Part shown: piece after piece, positions 24,554 through 39,500 of the stretch
Layout of the letters: each line of letters starts with the position of its first letter
Numbering within the stretch: position 1 is the first letter of the stretch
Assembly: GCA_008973525.1 (NCBI GenBank)
Contig: WACJ01000114.1
Location: forward strand, 868,001-932,000
Direction: 5' to 3'
DNA: 64,000 nt
Origin: Stenopsyche tienmushanensis
Lineage: Eukaryota; Arthropoda; Insecta; Trichoptera; Stenopsychidae
Translations under genes and position numbers: made by a program
The notes under the pieces: model-generated
Databases searched by the model: none
The model's input: the letters and a program-made list of their open reading frames with translations, nothing else
What the model was told of the DNA's origin: nothing

Positions 24554-27500
24554 CTGAAAAATTATTTTATTTTGACATAAAATTAATCATGTTAATTGAC
24601 ATTTTGCATGCATCTATATTTTGTGCATCATACCTCATCTACCCAAACCATCGGCACTAATGTAGTGGTCAAATTATCAGTTGTAGGTACATATGGCACT
24701 TTCCTTATGAACATATTAAACTGAGCCCTTTTGCCTCCACGTAAAGGTACTGCAAGGTCCTAAAATCTCATGTTACAAATTTTAGCAAATGTTTTCCGAG
24801 CAAAACTGCCTTGATGAATCACACTCACCGGTTCCATCTCCAGACTGATCTGATGAATAGAAGCATTCGGTTTGAGGCCTATGACTCCATTTTGATACTC
24901 TTCGTCAGCCCATAACAAATGCGGAAAAGAAGCTATAACATGAGCTCCTGAAATGTAATGTTACAATATTTGGAATACAATTTTAGTGGCATTTCAAAAA
25001 TATTCAATAAGCGCAAAACGGCAGGACAATAAATGTAACATCAGGAAAATACTCGTACATCAATCGTTGGCTACAAAAATTGACTTAATCGACACTCTTT
25101 CTGTATTCTGTTGAGAAATATTCCATTTTAAATCATTCATTTCAATATTTGGGTTCTGGCAGAGAGTAACTCATCGCTCAATAAGTTCGTAGGTTCGTAG
25201 AAAAACGATCCCAAATAAACAAGAAAATGTTGAGTTCGTTTGACATTCGTCGCTTAATAGTCGTCGACTGTGTATCCATGGAAAATGAAGAAGAATTGTC
25301 GATTTATTCGATCGTATGAATTAATTCAAATTAAGGGCGCATGTATTTGAACAAAATGAGGGTGCATGCGGGGGTTTCTTTTTTGAACCATTCCGATTTA
25401 CATTCGACTTACGGAACTCGTAACGGCATAACAACAGGATTCAAAATAAGAATGAGCAATCGCAAAACGCTGCAATAATTTCAATACAAATCTATGCGTA
25501 AATTATATTCATCGCGATGGCACGAATTGAAATGACTTGCGATGCATATAATTCAAAATCCAAGATCAATCCCATCAAATTAATTTCGACGATTTCTGCT
25601 CAACGTTGCGAATTTAATATATGCATATTTTACGTCTGGGAGACATCGCCGCATCGCCGATTGCATATTTATGCAATTTAAAAATGTTTTTAATCGATCC
25701 CCAACGAAGCATTGATTGGCTCTTTGTATTAATGGGCGCTTAAATACGGGCGTCTGTCGTAGGTCACTTGTGCTTCCGTGAGAATGGCATGAATACAAAA
25801 TCGTCAAAGCTGAATGAGACATCATTGTAAAATAATCTTTTGAAATACATGCGATTAGGTGGGACAAATTTATTTTAAAGGTGGGTACGTACACGTAACG
25901 TTAAGATTTTTGGCGAATCCCCTTTGAGTCGATCATAATTAAAATCATATTACGACTGCATGTAAGTTTTTGTCTGAAAACTTATACGAAGTACTTCATA
26001 ATCCTCGTTCTTCGAATTGGCGTCGAACGTAGATCATAGGGTAGCAATTGTGTTCTAAATGAGCACTGATGACATGACTGACATGCCATGTTTCTTTTTT
26101 ACATTTGTAAGAAACCGATTGAATGATTTAAGCCCCAGATTAATACCCATTACAAATCAAAACTGATTCTGAATGTTTGATTCGGCAAAAATAAGCATGA
26201 GGGATGCATTTTGATCGGGAATAATCTCAAATTTCAATAGCAGTTTGTACTACTTTTCGAATCAAATTCACGCCAATCCCTCCCAGAATCTTGTAATTCT
26301 ATGAACCCTAGTACAAAATCGCAATTTAATCAATAAACCCGGCTTAACCACAAAAAGGTGATTTCTTGTGTTAGTTGTGGCCAAAAATCAAGCACTTTGA
26401 TATAATGTAATCAGCCATATTTTAATAATAAAGCCAATCGTAACCATCCATATTTCATCATGATAACGCACGTTCCCAAGCTTATTTTTTTAGAAACCAG
26501 CGTTTATGATCTCAACAGCAAAATGGATGTTTTATCTATTAAAGCACTCTCGTCACCACCGACTTCTCGAGAGATTAAAACGAACCGGACCTGTTAACTT
26601 CTAAATTATTCCGGCACCGGTGTGTCTTCTTATCTCAGCTTACTTCCTACATTTTTTGCGTCCAAGTAACCATCGTACACACAGACACATCGTATTTCAA
26701 CCAATAAATAGTATTATGCAAATGGCTTGTCAATTATCATCACATTATTGCGGAATGTCAAAATGATGACGTGTAGTGTATATATATTTGACATTAATGC
26801 AAAATTACATAATTAACATTTGTACTTGCAAGAACGCATGATCATCCTCTGTTAGGTTGAAATAGCTCAAAACATAATAAAAGAACGCTGCAAGAATACT
26901 CGTTTAATTTATGATCGAAACTGAGAGTGCATAATATAATTGAAATGACGATGAATTAATTATCAATAGAATTTTAACTAAACATGATATTCCATTGCAT
27001 ACGCAAGCATTTCAATCGCTTTGCGTGTGATGTTTGCATTTTTCGCACAGCATTGAAACAAAGATTAGGAGTGATCTAACTAAATATTATACAAATATGG
27101 CGGTTACTGTTGTATAAAAATACTATGATATAAAGTATCTAGACGCTATGTTGCTTCCGTGATCGTACAGATCTTATAAAATGCCGCAAATGGCCCTAAA
27201 AGAGGACGTAGTGGTTTGTATGTTCAATCGGTCCGCTTTTCGGACCGCTGACAATGAATGAGCGCCTCGCGATCGGACGCCATACCCGAACATTTCCGCC
27301 GAACGATCACGAACTCTCATTATGAAACGAAGTTGTCCGAAGAAGACTGATCGGATGGGTTGTTTAAATTTTACAATCGGTCGGAAATATTGTTGTCTAT
27401 TCTATTACGGGCTTATGTCGGCTGGGTCGGTCCATTGTTTGAGTGATTACGAAGAAAAGAGGGATTAGACAACTTAGTATATATTACAAAACCGCACTTG

Positions 27501-30500
27501 ACTCATATAAAGTAGAAGGGTCAATTAAAATTAAAACCATGTGCAAATCTCGACCGGGTCGGTATTCTGCACTTTACGCTCCAAGCCCATTTGTGCCCAT
27601 GGCGGGCGTCTGCTTTGTCACCCCCTTGTTACAATTTAAAAACGGCGATAGAAACCTTAGGAATATTCCTAAAACTGGATGGCACCATAAATTAGACGAT
27701 GTGTTAAGGTTATTTGTGCAATTAGATTTTTGTCAAGCAATTGGGCATTTGTCGACTAAATTTGGTTGGTAATTTTCTGGTTGGCTTCAGTAAGTTTGAA
27801 ACAGTCTGGTACTATCTTAACAAGCAGTAAATAGTCTGGCAACACTTATAAATGATTGTTTATTTCACTAATTTATAGAAAATAAAAACAGCACTCAGTC
27901 ACCAGACTGTCATAATGATAGTTCAGAACACAACTATTAAATTATCCACATATGTTAGATGACCCTCAATATATGCTGCCAGCTAGATTTTTTGCCTTGT
28001 CTACCTTATTCACTCATTCATTTGGTCATTAGAACACTAATTTAAAACAATCATCATCATCATAATGCAGCCCCAAACATTCCACTGCATGACTAGGGCC
28101 TCTTCAATATCCATTCACAGAAAGGGATTACATCCATTTCGTCCGCATCATACATTCACCTCCTCATTCGCACGATTTTGAAGGTAGCATAACCTCCGAG
28201 TTTCATTCAGAACGCACCCAACGGGCCACTCGGATGAACGCTTTTACGACCATTTCGATAGGGAATGTAAAGACAGACCAGAATTTAAAACTATAAAATA
28301 ACAAAAAGCGACGAAAAGTTAAATATAAACATTATATTTCCAAAAAAATCAGATTTTTATGAAAAAATGTTTATTTTAAATGCGTTAAGAAATGTTTACC
28401 TATGTGCAAAATGTTGAAATCGAGTAAATCTCTATATCATGAAAGGCATATTATCAATGAATGCATCATCGATGACGCATGATTGTGAAACATGTACAAT
28501 AAACGTAAAAAAGTTACGAAAATGAGGTGCGATCGCACACAGAAAACATGGATAAAAATAAATTTTGACAGTGAAGCATTTGAAATGGCCGCAGACAGGT
28601 CATATGACAAGGCGAAAAAATGAAAGATGGACAAAGGCCATCCCGCAACGCTTTTTGAAAGCCATCAAGTTATTAAGGAGGCCATCGGGTGGGTGGATGA
28701 AATTAAAAAAATATTTGAGTAAACTTTTAAATCGACGAAAACTATACAATCACCCTTATTTATTGAATAGAATGCGGAATATTTTATTCTGAATACAAAA
28801 AACGAAGCGTAGATGATTTAAATTTATTATTCAATAAATTGTAATCACTTGTAATTGCTATGAAATATCGATTTTCGAACATTTCAACATCTCCAAGGAG
28901 CATAAAGATTATAGGTGATTTTTTTGTAATCATATGCTTTGAAAATTCGATAAAAAATGAGGAAACCTCTCGACCTCATCACTGTCAATTCAGTCACGTA
29001 TCACTTTGTATAATCATTAGATACGCTCAATGTTATAACTACGATGTTTTAGGTCGTTCAATAAATTATGTCGTTTTTGAAATTTAAATGGATGTGTGAT
29101 CTTCGTCGCAAAAAACTGAAACAAAAACACAGGCTAAACTTGGTTCCAGGCGATCCATCAAAAAATACTTCCCACACACAATTCGCAATGGTGGCTTATA
29201 GATGAGTATTTAAAAATAATACTTTTGAAATTTTTATTATGAATGCAAAATGACTGACACGATATGCAAATTTATCTACTAAGGAGCAATATAATTAAGG
29301 CGGCGTTATAGCAAAAAAGTCAAAATATATGCTTAATGCCCGGTTCACACGAAGCCAGTTTACAAGCTCGTAGAGCAAACTAGCAAACCAAATAAATTTA
29401 GCTATGTATAAACATAATTAACTTCGTTTTAAATGTATTTTTAGTTCAAAAACCGAATTAAAGATATAAGCCAGCTTAATAGGACTTGCTTGCTATCCCA
29501 GGATGAAAAATAGCCTCGTGTGAACCGGGCACAAATAATAAAAAGCATCATGACTAGACGGTTTCCATATTCTTGTACGGATAAAAGTTGACCAATTAAC
29601 CCCTACGCCATAAGGATGGCAAACGATAGGAAATTCTCGGAGAATATAGTATTTATGCAGATACTCGATAATCATTATCAAGATCCCCAGACAAAAAACA
29701 GGCAGTGTCAATAAAGACATTCCAAAAATTCTTCCTTTTAGACTTGATTTCGATTATAAGAGTGGAACGACCGTCCAAAAAAAAAATCACAAATAAATTA
29801 TTTCATAACGAGCATATAGCCAGATATATATGCACATTCGCAAAAATATATAATTCCATCGATATCTATCGATTCACAGTAACTGTTTTTTGGTGTCTAT
29901 TTTTATTTTAACGACTGATAACGAAACGACAGGTAATTTTAATCTATATAAAATATCTAAGCTGAACATGATCACTTAGACTTGATGAAAGAAAAATTGA
30001 TAACACTGTAACATAGCGATAATATTGGCATTGACATGTTTCTATGTTAAATATTCAAGAAACTTTATCAAAAATGCGTTTTCGGATGGTCGTTAATAAA
30101 AGGAGCTCTATTACAAGTTAACACATCCCTCAATAAGTTCAAAATGAAGAAGAAAAAATTTAAAGTGAATAAATCCTACAGACTTATTGATTTGCATTTA
30201 TAAAAATATTTATAAATCTTCCCTTTTTGGGGTGGCTTTTTTGCAGTTCTTTTTTAATGGGCCCTCGATAAGATTATACAATCTTGGTGATTGATAAATA
30301 GAGGGAAAAGTGTTTGTATTGAAGTGCAAATACGAAAAATATGCTCTTTACATTAAACGATTTTTTGTTATCTATACATATGATATGTAACATGCACAAC
30401 AGATGGCATGATTTTGATGTGCGTTTTCAAGTGTAAGAATGTAAGAAATATAAATGCTCATGCGCGCGCAGCTTATTAGGCACTAAAACGTGTGATGATT

Positions 30501-33500
30501 GCAATCATAAAATGTAAATGCATTGCAAATATAGATACATTTCGAGCCTTCATATTGAAAATAATTGGACTTGATTATGCGCACACAGATATATATAATC
30601 GAGTGTAATTTGTTCGATTGAAAATGTATGTAAAATTTTGAATTTATGATGGCTTTGACAGAGACCAAAGGATGGTGAAGAAATCAATTGTTCGACGCTG
30701 TGGTTTATTAGATGGCTTATGTAAAAAGTTTTTCGTACCAGTCGAGGCTGTGCGATCGCTCCTACTTGTATTGATTGAGAAAAAAGATAATAACAGCTAA
30801 ACAGTCATCAACACTTCTAATGTTAGCAAATCACTTACACTTTCTATTACAATGTTTACACTACATTTAGAATGTCACTGGTAGTCTTGACGATCAAATT
30901 ATAATCACTTTCATAACACGCTGTCGATATTAACTTTTCGATAGGCACTATTTAAGATAAACTCTTTTAAAATATCTATAATACTAAATAGTTTTATTGC
31001 GTCTTGTATTGTTCATTGAATTTTGGTCTCCGGCTGGATTTTAGGAGCTGGCGTTTCGTTTTTCAGCGGCTTGTTCGTTGATGTGGCGAAGCTGAAGATG
31101 TAGTTCGAGCGAGATGTGGGTTTGTACGTTTTTAGCGGTGATTGATTTATTTTTGTGGATGAATAATATGTCGGTTTGCTGGGAGATGTGTATTGGTTGT
31201 TTGTGTTTCTTGTTGTTGTTTTCGTAGTAAATCGGAATGGTGATATTGAAACGATCGATTTGGGCGTTGTCTTTAACTGGATCGTTGATTTAAATTGAAA
31301 AAATGTCGATGGCGTCAAGTCTGGTTTCTTTGTGGGCAAATTAGGGGAATAGTTTATGTTGTTGTATGTTTTCGGAGGGTTCTTGTATGTGGGTAACGGA
31401 AATATTTGGACGTGAATGGTTTTTCTTGGTTTAGCGAGGGTTGTCGATGTTGACGGTGCAAGTGTATACATTCTGATAGGAATTGGTGTGGTGGTTGTTA
31501 ATTTCTGAGAAGAAGTAAACTGATTTAAAGTCGGAGGTTTGATAGTTGTAGTCGTTTGAATGGTTGATTTTTGTGTGGTGGTGGAAGGTTTTGTCAAGGA
31601 AGTGGTCGATTGTGTACTGCGGGAAGTCGACGCAGTCGTCGTCGTGATGGGAAGCAGCTTGTCTATGTCGAAGAGCGTTGAGAAAGTTCTCCTAGATGTA
31701 TCAATTTTGAGATAGTTGTCTGTATGGTCTGCTTCTTTAGTGTAATAATATGATTCCTCGAAACTGTCGAAGCAGTCATCAGTATATTTGTAAACGTCGG
31801 AGCCACTGCAATAGAGACGATAGACTGTCCAGGCGTCGAAGCCTTGACCGGAAAGACGCGTATGTTCGCGGTGTATCCGAAGAGCACAGGCCAAGTCATC
31901 AGTGAGGTCGTCGTCTCGAAGAGAGGAACAAGGAAGACCACAAGCGCCGCCGTCGCACCAGTAGCGATCGCTAATTTGGAAGAGGCCATGGTCCCCGCTC
32001 CCGTCGCCGTTGAGTCTCCCTATGGCGCTCGTATTGAAGGTGGACTCGTGCTGCGCTATGCAGACCCAGGTAGCCGGAGACGATCCCAAGCGAGTTGCGA
32101 GCTCTCGAGCGAGTTCACAGCGATCGTAGATGCGCCCACTGACAACAGCCAACGTGAACAGAAGAGCTGCCAGCCGCATCTTGACGACGAGTTCTTGTCG
32201 AATAGCATGCTGCTAATTTATAACGCGCCCCCTCCGCACAACTTGACTGGATCCGAATACCTGTTTGCAACCATCCACACGTTGCTCCATTTTAGTCCAA
32301 GCTTCCCACAAATAAAACCATGGAAAACCTTGATACAAGCTGATGCCTGATTTATCTATTCATACAGTATTAATTATTTCGCAAAAAAGGGATTCATTTA
32401 GCAAAATTCGTCAAACACTTTTACTATAAATTATGATTGACAATTTCGAAAAAATCATAATTTTTCCATGAGACATTGATTAAACATATTGATACATATA
32501 ACCAAATTTGGCCAAAAGTAAATGTTATCAATTTAAGTGAATATAGCATATTTTTTACATTATTATTTTGGCACGCTCTCATTAGAGTTCAATTTGTATC
32601 CGGACACAACGAAGAATTTGATTTTATTATTAAGGGTCCACATGATGAAGCCCGAAACCAACGAAGAATATGTTCGACATTGCATTTCTGGATCTGGGAT
32701 CAATTTATAAACATATATCGATTTTGATTTGAACGAAACAAACCGCCGTTCCTACGCCCATGTTAGGATTCTTTGGAAAGTTCTTTTATGTATTTGATGG
32801 AATACGACTATGAACTTCTCAAATCCGACGAAACGATAATTACCGACCTTTACTATTGACAATTAGATACGCTCAAACAAAAACTGCAAGAAGAAAACCG
32901 GGTATTTTCAATCGAAAATGATTGCCATTTTATTTTATCACAATTGAGTTATTTGTGAGAAAATAAAAGCTCTTTTTGGATATCATCTAATTTCTATAAG
33001 AAGGGAATAGAAAACATATAGGATATTGAGTGAAGGCATTTTAAATTCAAAAAATCTTTTTTTTCTTCGTGTATCAAAAAGAACCAATGATTAAAAATAC
33101 GTTCAGTAAATTTAAAATCGATTTAAATTAAATTGATCTCGAAACTACTTTTTCCAAGCTCATGGAAGTGCTCCCACATGCCCTAGATGAGCATTCTTTA
33201 TAAAATTTAGCAGGCACGTGTATAATAAACGTCTTCATCGTATAGACTACAATTATCTAAAAATATTCAAAAATGTTTATTTAATAAATAAAAAACCACA
33301 AAAAAATTTGGTAAAAACACAAATTTTTCTTCAATCGCTCACTACTTTTTAATTTTTTTATATTTCTTCCTAATTATAGTCTATAGTATACACGATATTA
33401 TACAAATTTAAAATATGCTTAAATTTTTAGTCGCAAATTATCTGTTCAGGACTTCTGCAAATTATCGCTCATCCATCGACATACGTGGCTCCCCCCATTC

Positions 33501-36500
33501 CCACTATTATACTTTGTGAAACTTTAAAAAATATGTTTATGTTCAATAAAGATCGCCTAGTCAACATACTAAATATAAACATTCTACATTTAATACTTTT
33601 CACAACAAAAAAAGTTAAAAAATCGATATCTTTTAGGTCCAACAAGATAGAAACGTCCCTTATTTTTTAAAAGATTTCTACATATTCATTCATATAATCT
33701 GGCCAAAACAAGCTACTTTTTAGTATACAAGTAAAAAAGCTTTTTTTTTCAGGTAGTCGTATTCCAGATTAGGTATCAAGTCTATGAAAAATAAAGCCTG
33801 AAAGTACTCAAACTTTTTTAACAATCAGTTTATATCGAAACATTATTCAGGATACGCGTATTTTTCATTGCCTATAGAATGTGAGAGTTGTAAATATTGA
33901 ATTATTTTTTATAAACAATGTCAAGGTGATAAATAGTAAATAGCATTTGCGTCAAGGCGTGCTGCATTTTATACCAACATGGGATAAAGGCAAACAATCC
34001 AATGAAAGAATTACAGAAATCATTAGGAAAATCCTTATTAAATAAATGGGAAAGAGTCAACTAAGCTCGTTTGTCCATGATCAATATTCAGGAGCATTTG
34101 CAAATGAATTGTAAAAACATTGGGTTTTTTTTCGGGTCTTTCTCTTTGTATAATGGGGTAGGTTAAATTTTTTTGTTACGTGTTTTTATCCAAAACGATT
34201 GAAATGATCGATAAAATGCTTTTTATTCGGATGATAATAAATGGCGTTGTTGCTCTTGTCGATAACTACGCCAATTCCAACATTACAGAATGCATATAAA
34301 ATAATTGATGGTGAGGTGTGGAGTGAATTGCAGAGGTTGTGAAATAATTATAAGGTGAAGGATTCATTGACATGCCGTAGAGGACCTTCTTCAGTTATAA
34401 TTTGACTAGGCAAAAAGTACTTGCAAACGTTTATGAAATCATTTATTTTGCTTGCTATTTTAATTTGTAGTGGATATTTTTAGACGTTTTTCATGCATGT
34501 AATGAACACAGACTATGATTTTGATAAAAAGGTGTGGAATTCATTAATGATGAAATGATGTTGTTGCAAAGGGTAACATGTGGATACCTTAAAAATTGCC
34601 AAGGGGCAGATCATGTGGCAAGATGATTGGATGAAAGACGAAAATAAATTCTGGTGGAATTGATCTAGATCTATTTTAAAACTAAATTATACACGATATT
34701 TATTGTGAATGATTTAAGCTGAGGATAGTTAGAAATAAATGTGTCATTTAGTATTCAATGCTCGACTTGATAATAAAAACTCTTCTTTGTTTTTCAGAGA
34801 ATATATTTCTGTGTTCCATTAATATCGATCATTGATAATGTGTTTTTAAAAATAATAAAACGGATTATGTGTTTACATGTATAATATTACTATATTGTAG
34901 GAGTTTGCATGTATTCATTAGCCAATATCCTGTTTTTAAGCATATTTTTCCTCTAAAATCGATACTAAATGACGCTCATAGCTTATTACTGACTACTTAG
35001 AATTTAAGGCTTTCGAGGTAAATTTATGATTGTGGTCTTTCCTACAAACGACCGCAAATATTTGGCCAAGAACATGACATTTTCGATCGTTTCTTGATTT
35101 TTCTTGATTTATGAACCAAATTGGCATTAAGAAATTATTTTTTTCGTTTTGCGCATAGTACGCAGTTTTGAGAATTTTTGTCGACAATGATTCATTCTTT
35201 TTTCGTAGCCTTGAATAAGCGACAGACGTTTGATCTTATATATGAAAGTATTCGTTCACCTTATGAACTTTAAAAGGTTGACGGAATTTACATTAATGAC
35301 TGTTTACTCTGTGATAAAAAATAGAAATGATTGAATCATTCCGATGGAAGGCACTTTTTTGGCGGAAATAAAAAAAAATGCTTATGTGACAAATCTATTG
35401 GTCATCGAGAATATTAATAGACGACTGTACTCCTACTGAGATGGAAAAGTGGAAGAATTGTATAATTTTTATTAAATCTGACCTCAAATCTGACCCTCCT
35501 TTTCACCAATCAGAACCGGAATCATATCTACTTTTCCACGAGTTCAAAAACCGCAATATTTCTATTAGGTACATATACAACTTTCAATCAATGGCCTACC
35601 ATCAGCATCATATAAATATCAGGAATACCAGGAATGAATGCACTATTTTTAGAATTTGAACGTATTACTTCAAATAGATATAGCATATGCAGTTGCAGAT
35701 ATAAAAATGGATTCACTGTATTCATTGATTACCGATGTATATGCTTGATTACCGGTCATAAACGATCGGTGCGATCATGATACATATGTGGCATCATGCG
35801 ACTACAAATGATCGAACCCATGATGATGCAACATATGCATCACTGGTCCACAAAATGTTAATGGTTAATTTGGCAACATAAATTTAAAGGATACTCTTAG
35901 ATCAAGAAACTATCCAAAATTTGTTGATGACTTACTAAAATCACTATTTAAATTAGATCATCGGCAAACCATTAATGAAATGTTACAGAAATTCTCAAAT
36001 TCATGGTCTATAAATGCAAGTGCATCTAAAAGAATCACTAAATTATACAATATATATATATATAAACCATATTGTATATCAAAACAAAGAAAGTATACAT
36101 TTTGATAAGAAAGGTTCGGTTAACTATAAAGTGAATAAAGCTATAATTTTCATCAAATTTAACACCAAGTCGAGCCAGGACTCACTTCACATTATTAAAA
36201 TCAGAAGAAATAATTATAGCTGGAATTTATCATTGATCATGGAACATATTTAAATAGAGGCTGATTGAAAAACACCAAAATGTAATCAAACTGAAAGGTG
36301 TGGTTCTTCAGCATGAAAGCAGCAGGGCGCCCTAGCTCTCCCAAATCCACCCTCATTTAACTGATAATTTTGGTTTATCTGATATTTTTATATATCATCA
36401 CAGTCATAATGCATCCAATTCGAAGTCTATTTCACTTGATAATGAAAATATATCAGCTTATTTTCAGTATAACACAAGACTTATTAATATATCTTGATAA

Positions 36501-39500
36501 ATTAATGTCAATATAAATGATTCGCATCGCCTTTTGATTATGATGCACTGATGATTTATTCAAATTGAAATCCTCAAACTGTCCGATATCACGAAGACCG
36601 AAGATGTCCAAGGCTTTCCCAGCAATATGTATTAGTGTTTAAATACCCGCCTTTTAGATTTAATTCCATTACAATTGCATTGAAATTATGAATAGTTGTA
36701 TAATATTCAACAACGTATTTTTCATGACCCTATGAATAATTAGTATTGCGACCTACAAATCAAATTAATTGCTAGTTACTAAGTCCTTCGTACGAATCGG
36801 GCTTAATATCATAATGGATTTGACTGCGTGATTGAAAATAAGAATACAAAGCAAAACTGTGATGAATATTATTTTAAATTGATGCAAAAATTATTTTAAT
36901 GATAATCTATAAATCCTCTATTTTGTTGAGGCATTCAATATCCTTTTAAGTTATACTTCAGTCAATATTAAAAAAAATAATTGGATAATCTTTGTTCATA
37001 GAGGAATATAACAAATTACATTTTTCTATATATCTTTCTCACGGAAGCACAAACGATCTAAGTTCTAACATGTTATTTTACCGCGCCCAGCTTTCAAACA
37101 ATTTTATTTTCTGGCGTCCCCACGGACACACGACATAAAACATTGTTATGCATTAATCAATAAAATAACGTCTTCAATACATATTCCAAATTTTACTTAA
37201 TACAATAATTTGTCAAACACTGAGGCGCCCTGAAAGAAAATGCATCCCAATAGCTTTCAACGCATTTGCAGTCATTCAAAGCAGGCAAAATATTTTTCAA
37301 GCTGCGTGCAAATATAAATATATAAATAAAATCACCCAAACATGGTAACAACTCCATTGTGCCCTTTTTCAAGCATCCGTTCGGCTGGTTTATCCCTTCC
37401 GTCCTATTCGTACAGAAGCATATGGTGGAGTTTTCTACGGATGGTGCTTCAAAAATGTCTTCGAATGCGCGGAATTCATACGTTTTAATTCCTTGAAATT
37501 CTGTTTCGGCATTGAATCGAATCGAAACCGATCTGAAAAAAATAATAAAAAGGTCTTGAAAACAGTGTATTTTTTTACAATTTAGGAGATCTGATATTAT
37601 TGGCAGAGTCCCGTTCTTCTATCGGATCATGTGCAGCCAGACGGATGGATGGGGGTGGACGGGCATCGAACGAAAAGATTCTCTTCTCTGGGTAAATTTT
37701 TATTCAGCGCGAGGGAGAGGGATCTGGCTGCGGGAAGGACGTCCTCCCGCAGTCAAGGCCAACCGCCGATTTTTCCCGATTCCCGCCTCCTGCGCGTCAC
37801 CACCCAACCAGACGGAAAGGAGACGGAAGATGTTGCTGTTCCAGATCAACAGCGCTATTGCATGGATATGCTAAATCGCCCACGCTACAGTTTTTTTTTC
37901 TTTTTTCATTTTGGGTGGTTTTTAGCAAATTCTTCAAAAAACCCCTATGATCTTATTGAATGATGTGTTATTCATATATTATCAGTTAAAATATGTAGAA
38001 ATCTTGCCTACATTTATTTATAAAGTTACACCTAATTATGAAATATTTAGGTATAACTTTTAACTATTATTATATATTTCAATGTATTTTCATTTAAAAC
38101 ATTTCTATAGTCTCAAATCAAAATAAACCGACATTTTCGAACTTAAAATATAAATTAACGGTTTTTGATTAAGTTCCGGTTCAGAACCTTAATTACAAAT
38201 CAATCACCATGGTCTAGATTTAACTGTTTTGATGAATAATGATAATTTTGCAACTTATCTCTTCATCCACATTGATAAGCATGTTTTAATTCTATCAAGC
38301 AAGGAAGGTAATGATCAAACACCACATAAAAGTCCTTCATTTTCAATTTGGCACAATGAAGAACACAATGGATGATTGATAATCAATGATTTTTTTAAAT
38401 AATTTGAAATGATTAGTTAAATTGATATAGCACCATTTGATATCGTAGGTTTCTTGGAATGTCCATATTTAATATTGAGCACGAAGAAATATATCATTAT
38501 GATATATGCAGAACCATCCATCATTTTAATCTCACAGCACGTATTTGTTTATGCAAAAAAAAAATCATAAAAAATCATTCCTCAGAAAATTCACGTATAG
38601 AGATCTTTTACGTCCGATAACGGATATATCTTATGAATAAAATTATGATACAAAATCAACAAAATATAACAAGTAAGCTGGAATAGGTGCAAGATAACGT
38701 TGAAACATAGTATGCAAAAAAAATCATTTCAACAATGTTATATTAGGGTGTCCCATAAGTTTCTTTCGTTTTCATATTAAGAAAAAAAAAAACAATAATT
38801 TGTATTGGCAAAATATTGATCAAGGTACATTTTTATATCATTTTTTGAATTAAAAATTTTACCACGTAAAGAATTTTTCGACGAAATAAATAAATAATAA
38901 TCTGAAGTGGAAATGTCCAGAGAGTATGGAGGATGAGATAAAACATCCCAGTCAAATGATAATAATTTATTTCTGACGAGCAAAGACACATGAGGCCTGG
39001 CGTTATCGTGATGAAAAATAACGCCTCGTTTGTTCGCTAATTTTGGCCGTTTTCTGGCAATTGCATCCTTTAGATTGTCTATTTGGAAACAATATTTTGT
39101 TGAATTGATCGTTTCACCTTGCTGAAGTAGCTCATAATAAACTACCCTCTCCCAGTCCCACTAAATGCATAGCAAAACTTTTTTTGGATGTAGGCCAGGT
39201 TTAGCTACAGTTAAAGCTTCTGTACCCTTGGTCTAAGACCGTTCACGTTGGATATTCTCATAGAGTATCCAACTTTCATCTCCAGTGATGTCTCTTCAAA
39301 CAAGGTTGGCTATTATGTCGTTATAGAAGAAGATCGCATGTTGAAATACGCTGAAGTTTATTTGAGTCAGTCAGTTCATGAGGAAGCCACACATCTGAAT
39401 GATTGATGTAGCCCAATTTTATCAGATGATTATGGACGGACGTTCATGGAATTTCTAACTTGTTAGCTATTTCGCGAACAGTATATCGCGGGTTTTCTTC

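Larger units (their letters stand above)
24948..37335 (-). other. Gene B intron 6 (12.4 kb), host of the lysozyme gene
   Basis: Holds a mariner terminus (25177), H (27165), S (28049), a LINE scrap (28540), two MITEs (29337, 30120), the lysozyme gene with TATA box and poly(A) signal, repeats E and J, and long AT-rich stretches (25270-27160, 32230-33080, 33680-35890, 36170-37330) in which I see no gene. Confidence 0.72.

Noticed and set aside
31663..31989. 108-codon minus-strand frame within the lysozyme gene
   Set aside because: Out of frame with the lysozyme, whose frame carries all eight cysteines and both catalytic acids.
32216..32340. NF-kB-type sites upstream of the lysozyme
   Set aside because: GGGAAGCTTGG on the minus strand only partly fits the consensus; not enough to call.
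31844..32350. 168-codon plus-strand frame over the lysozyme gene
   Set aside because: Antisense shadow of the GC-rich lysozyme coding region; no recognisable domain, and the minus frame has all family residues.
36240..36345. Possible coding stretch after repeat J
   Set aside because: A short protein-like string in one frame, without a motif and with stops; not supportable.
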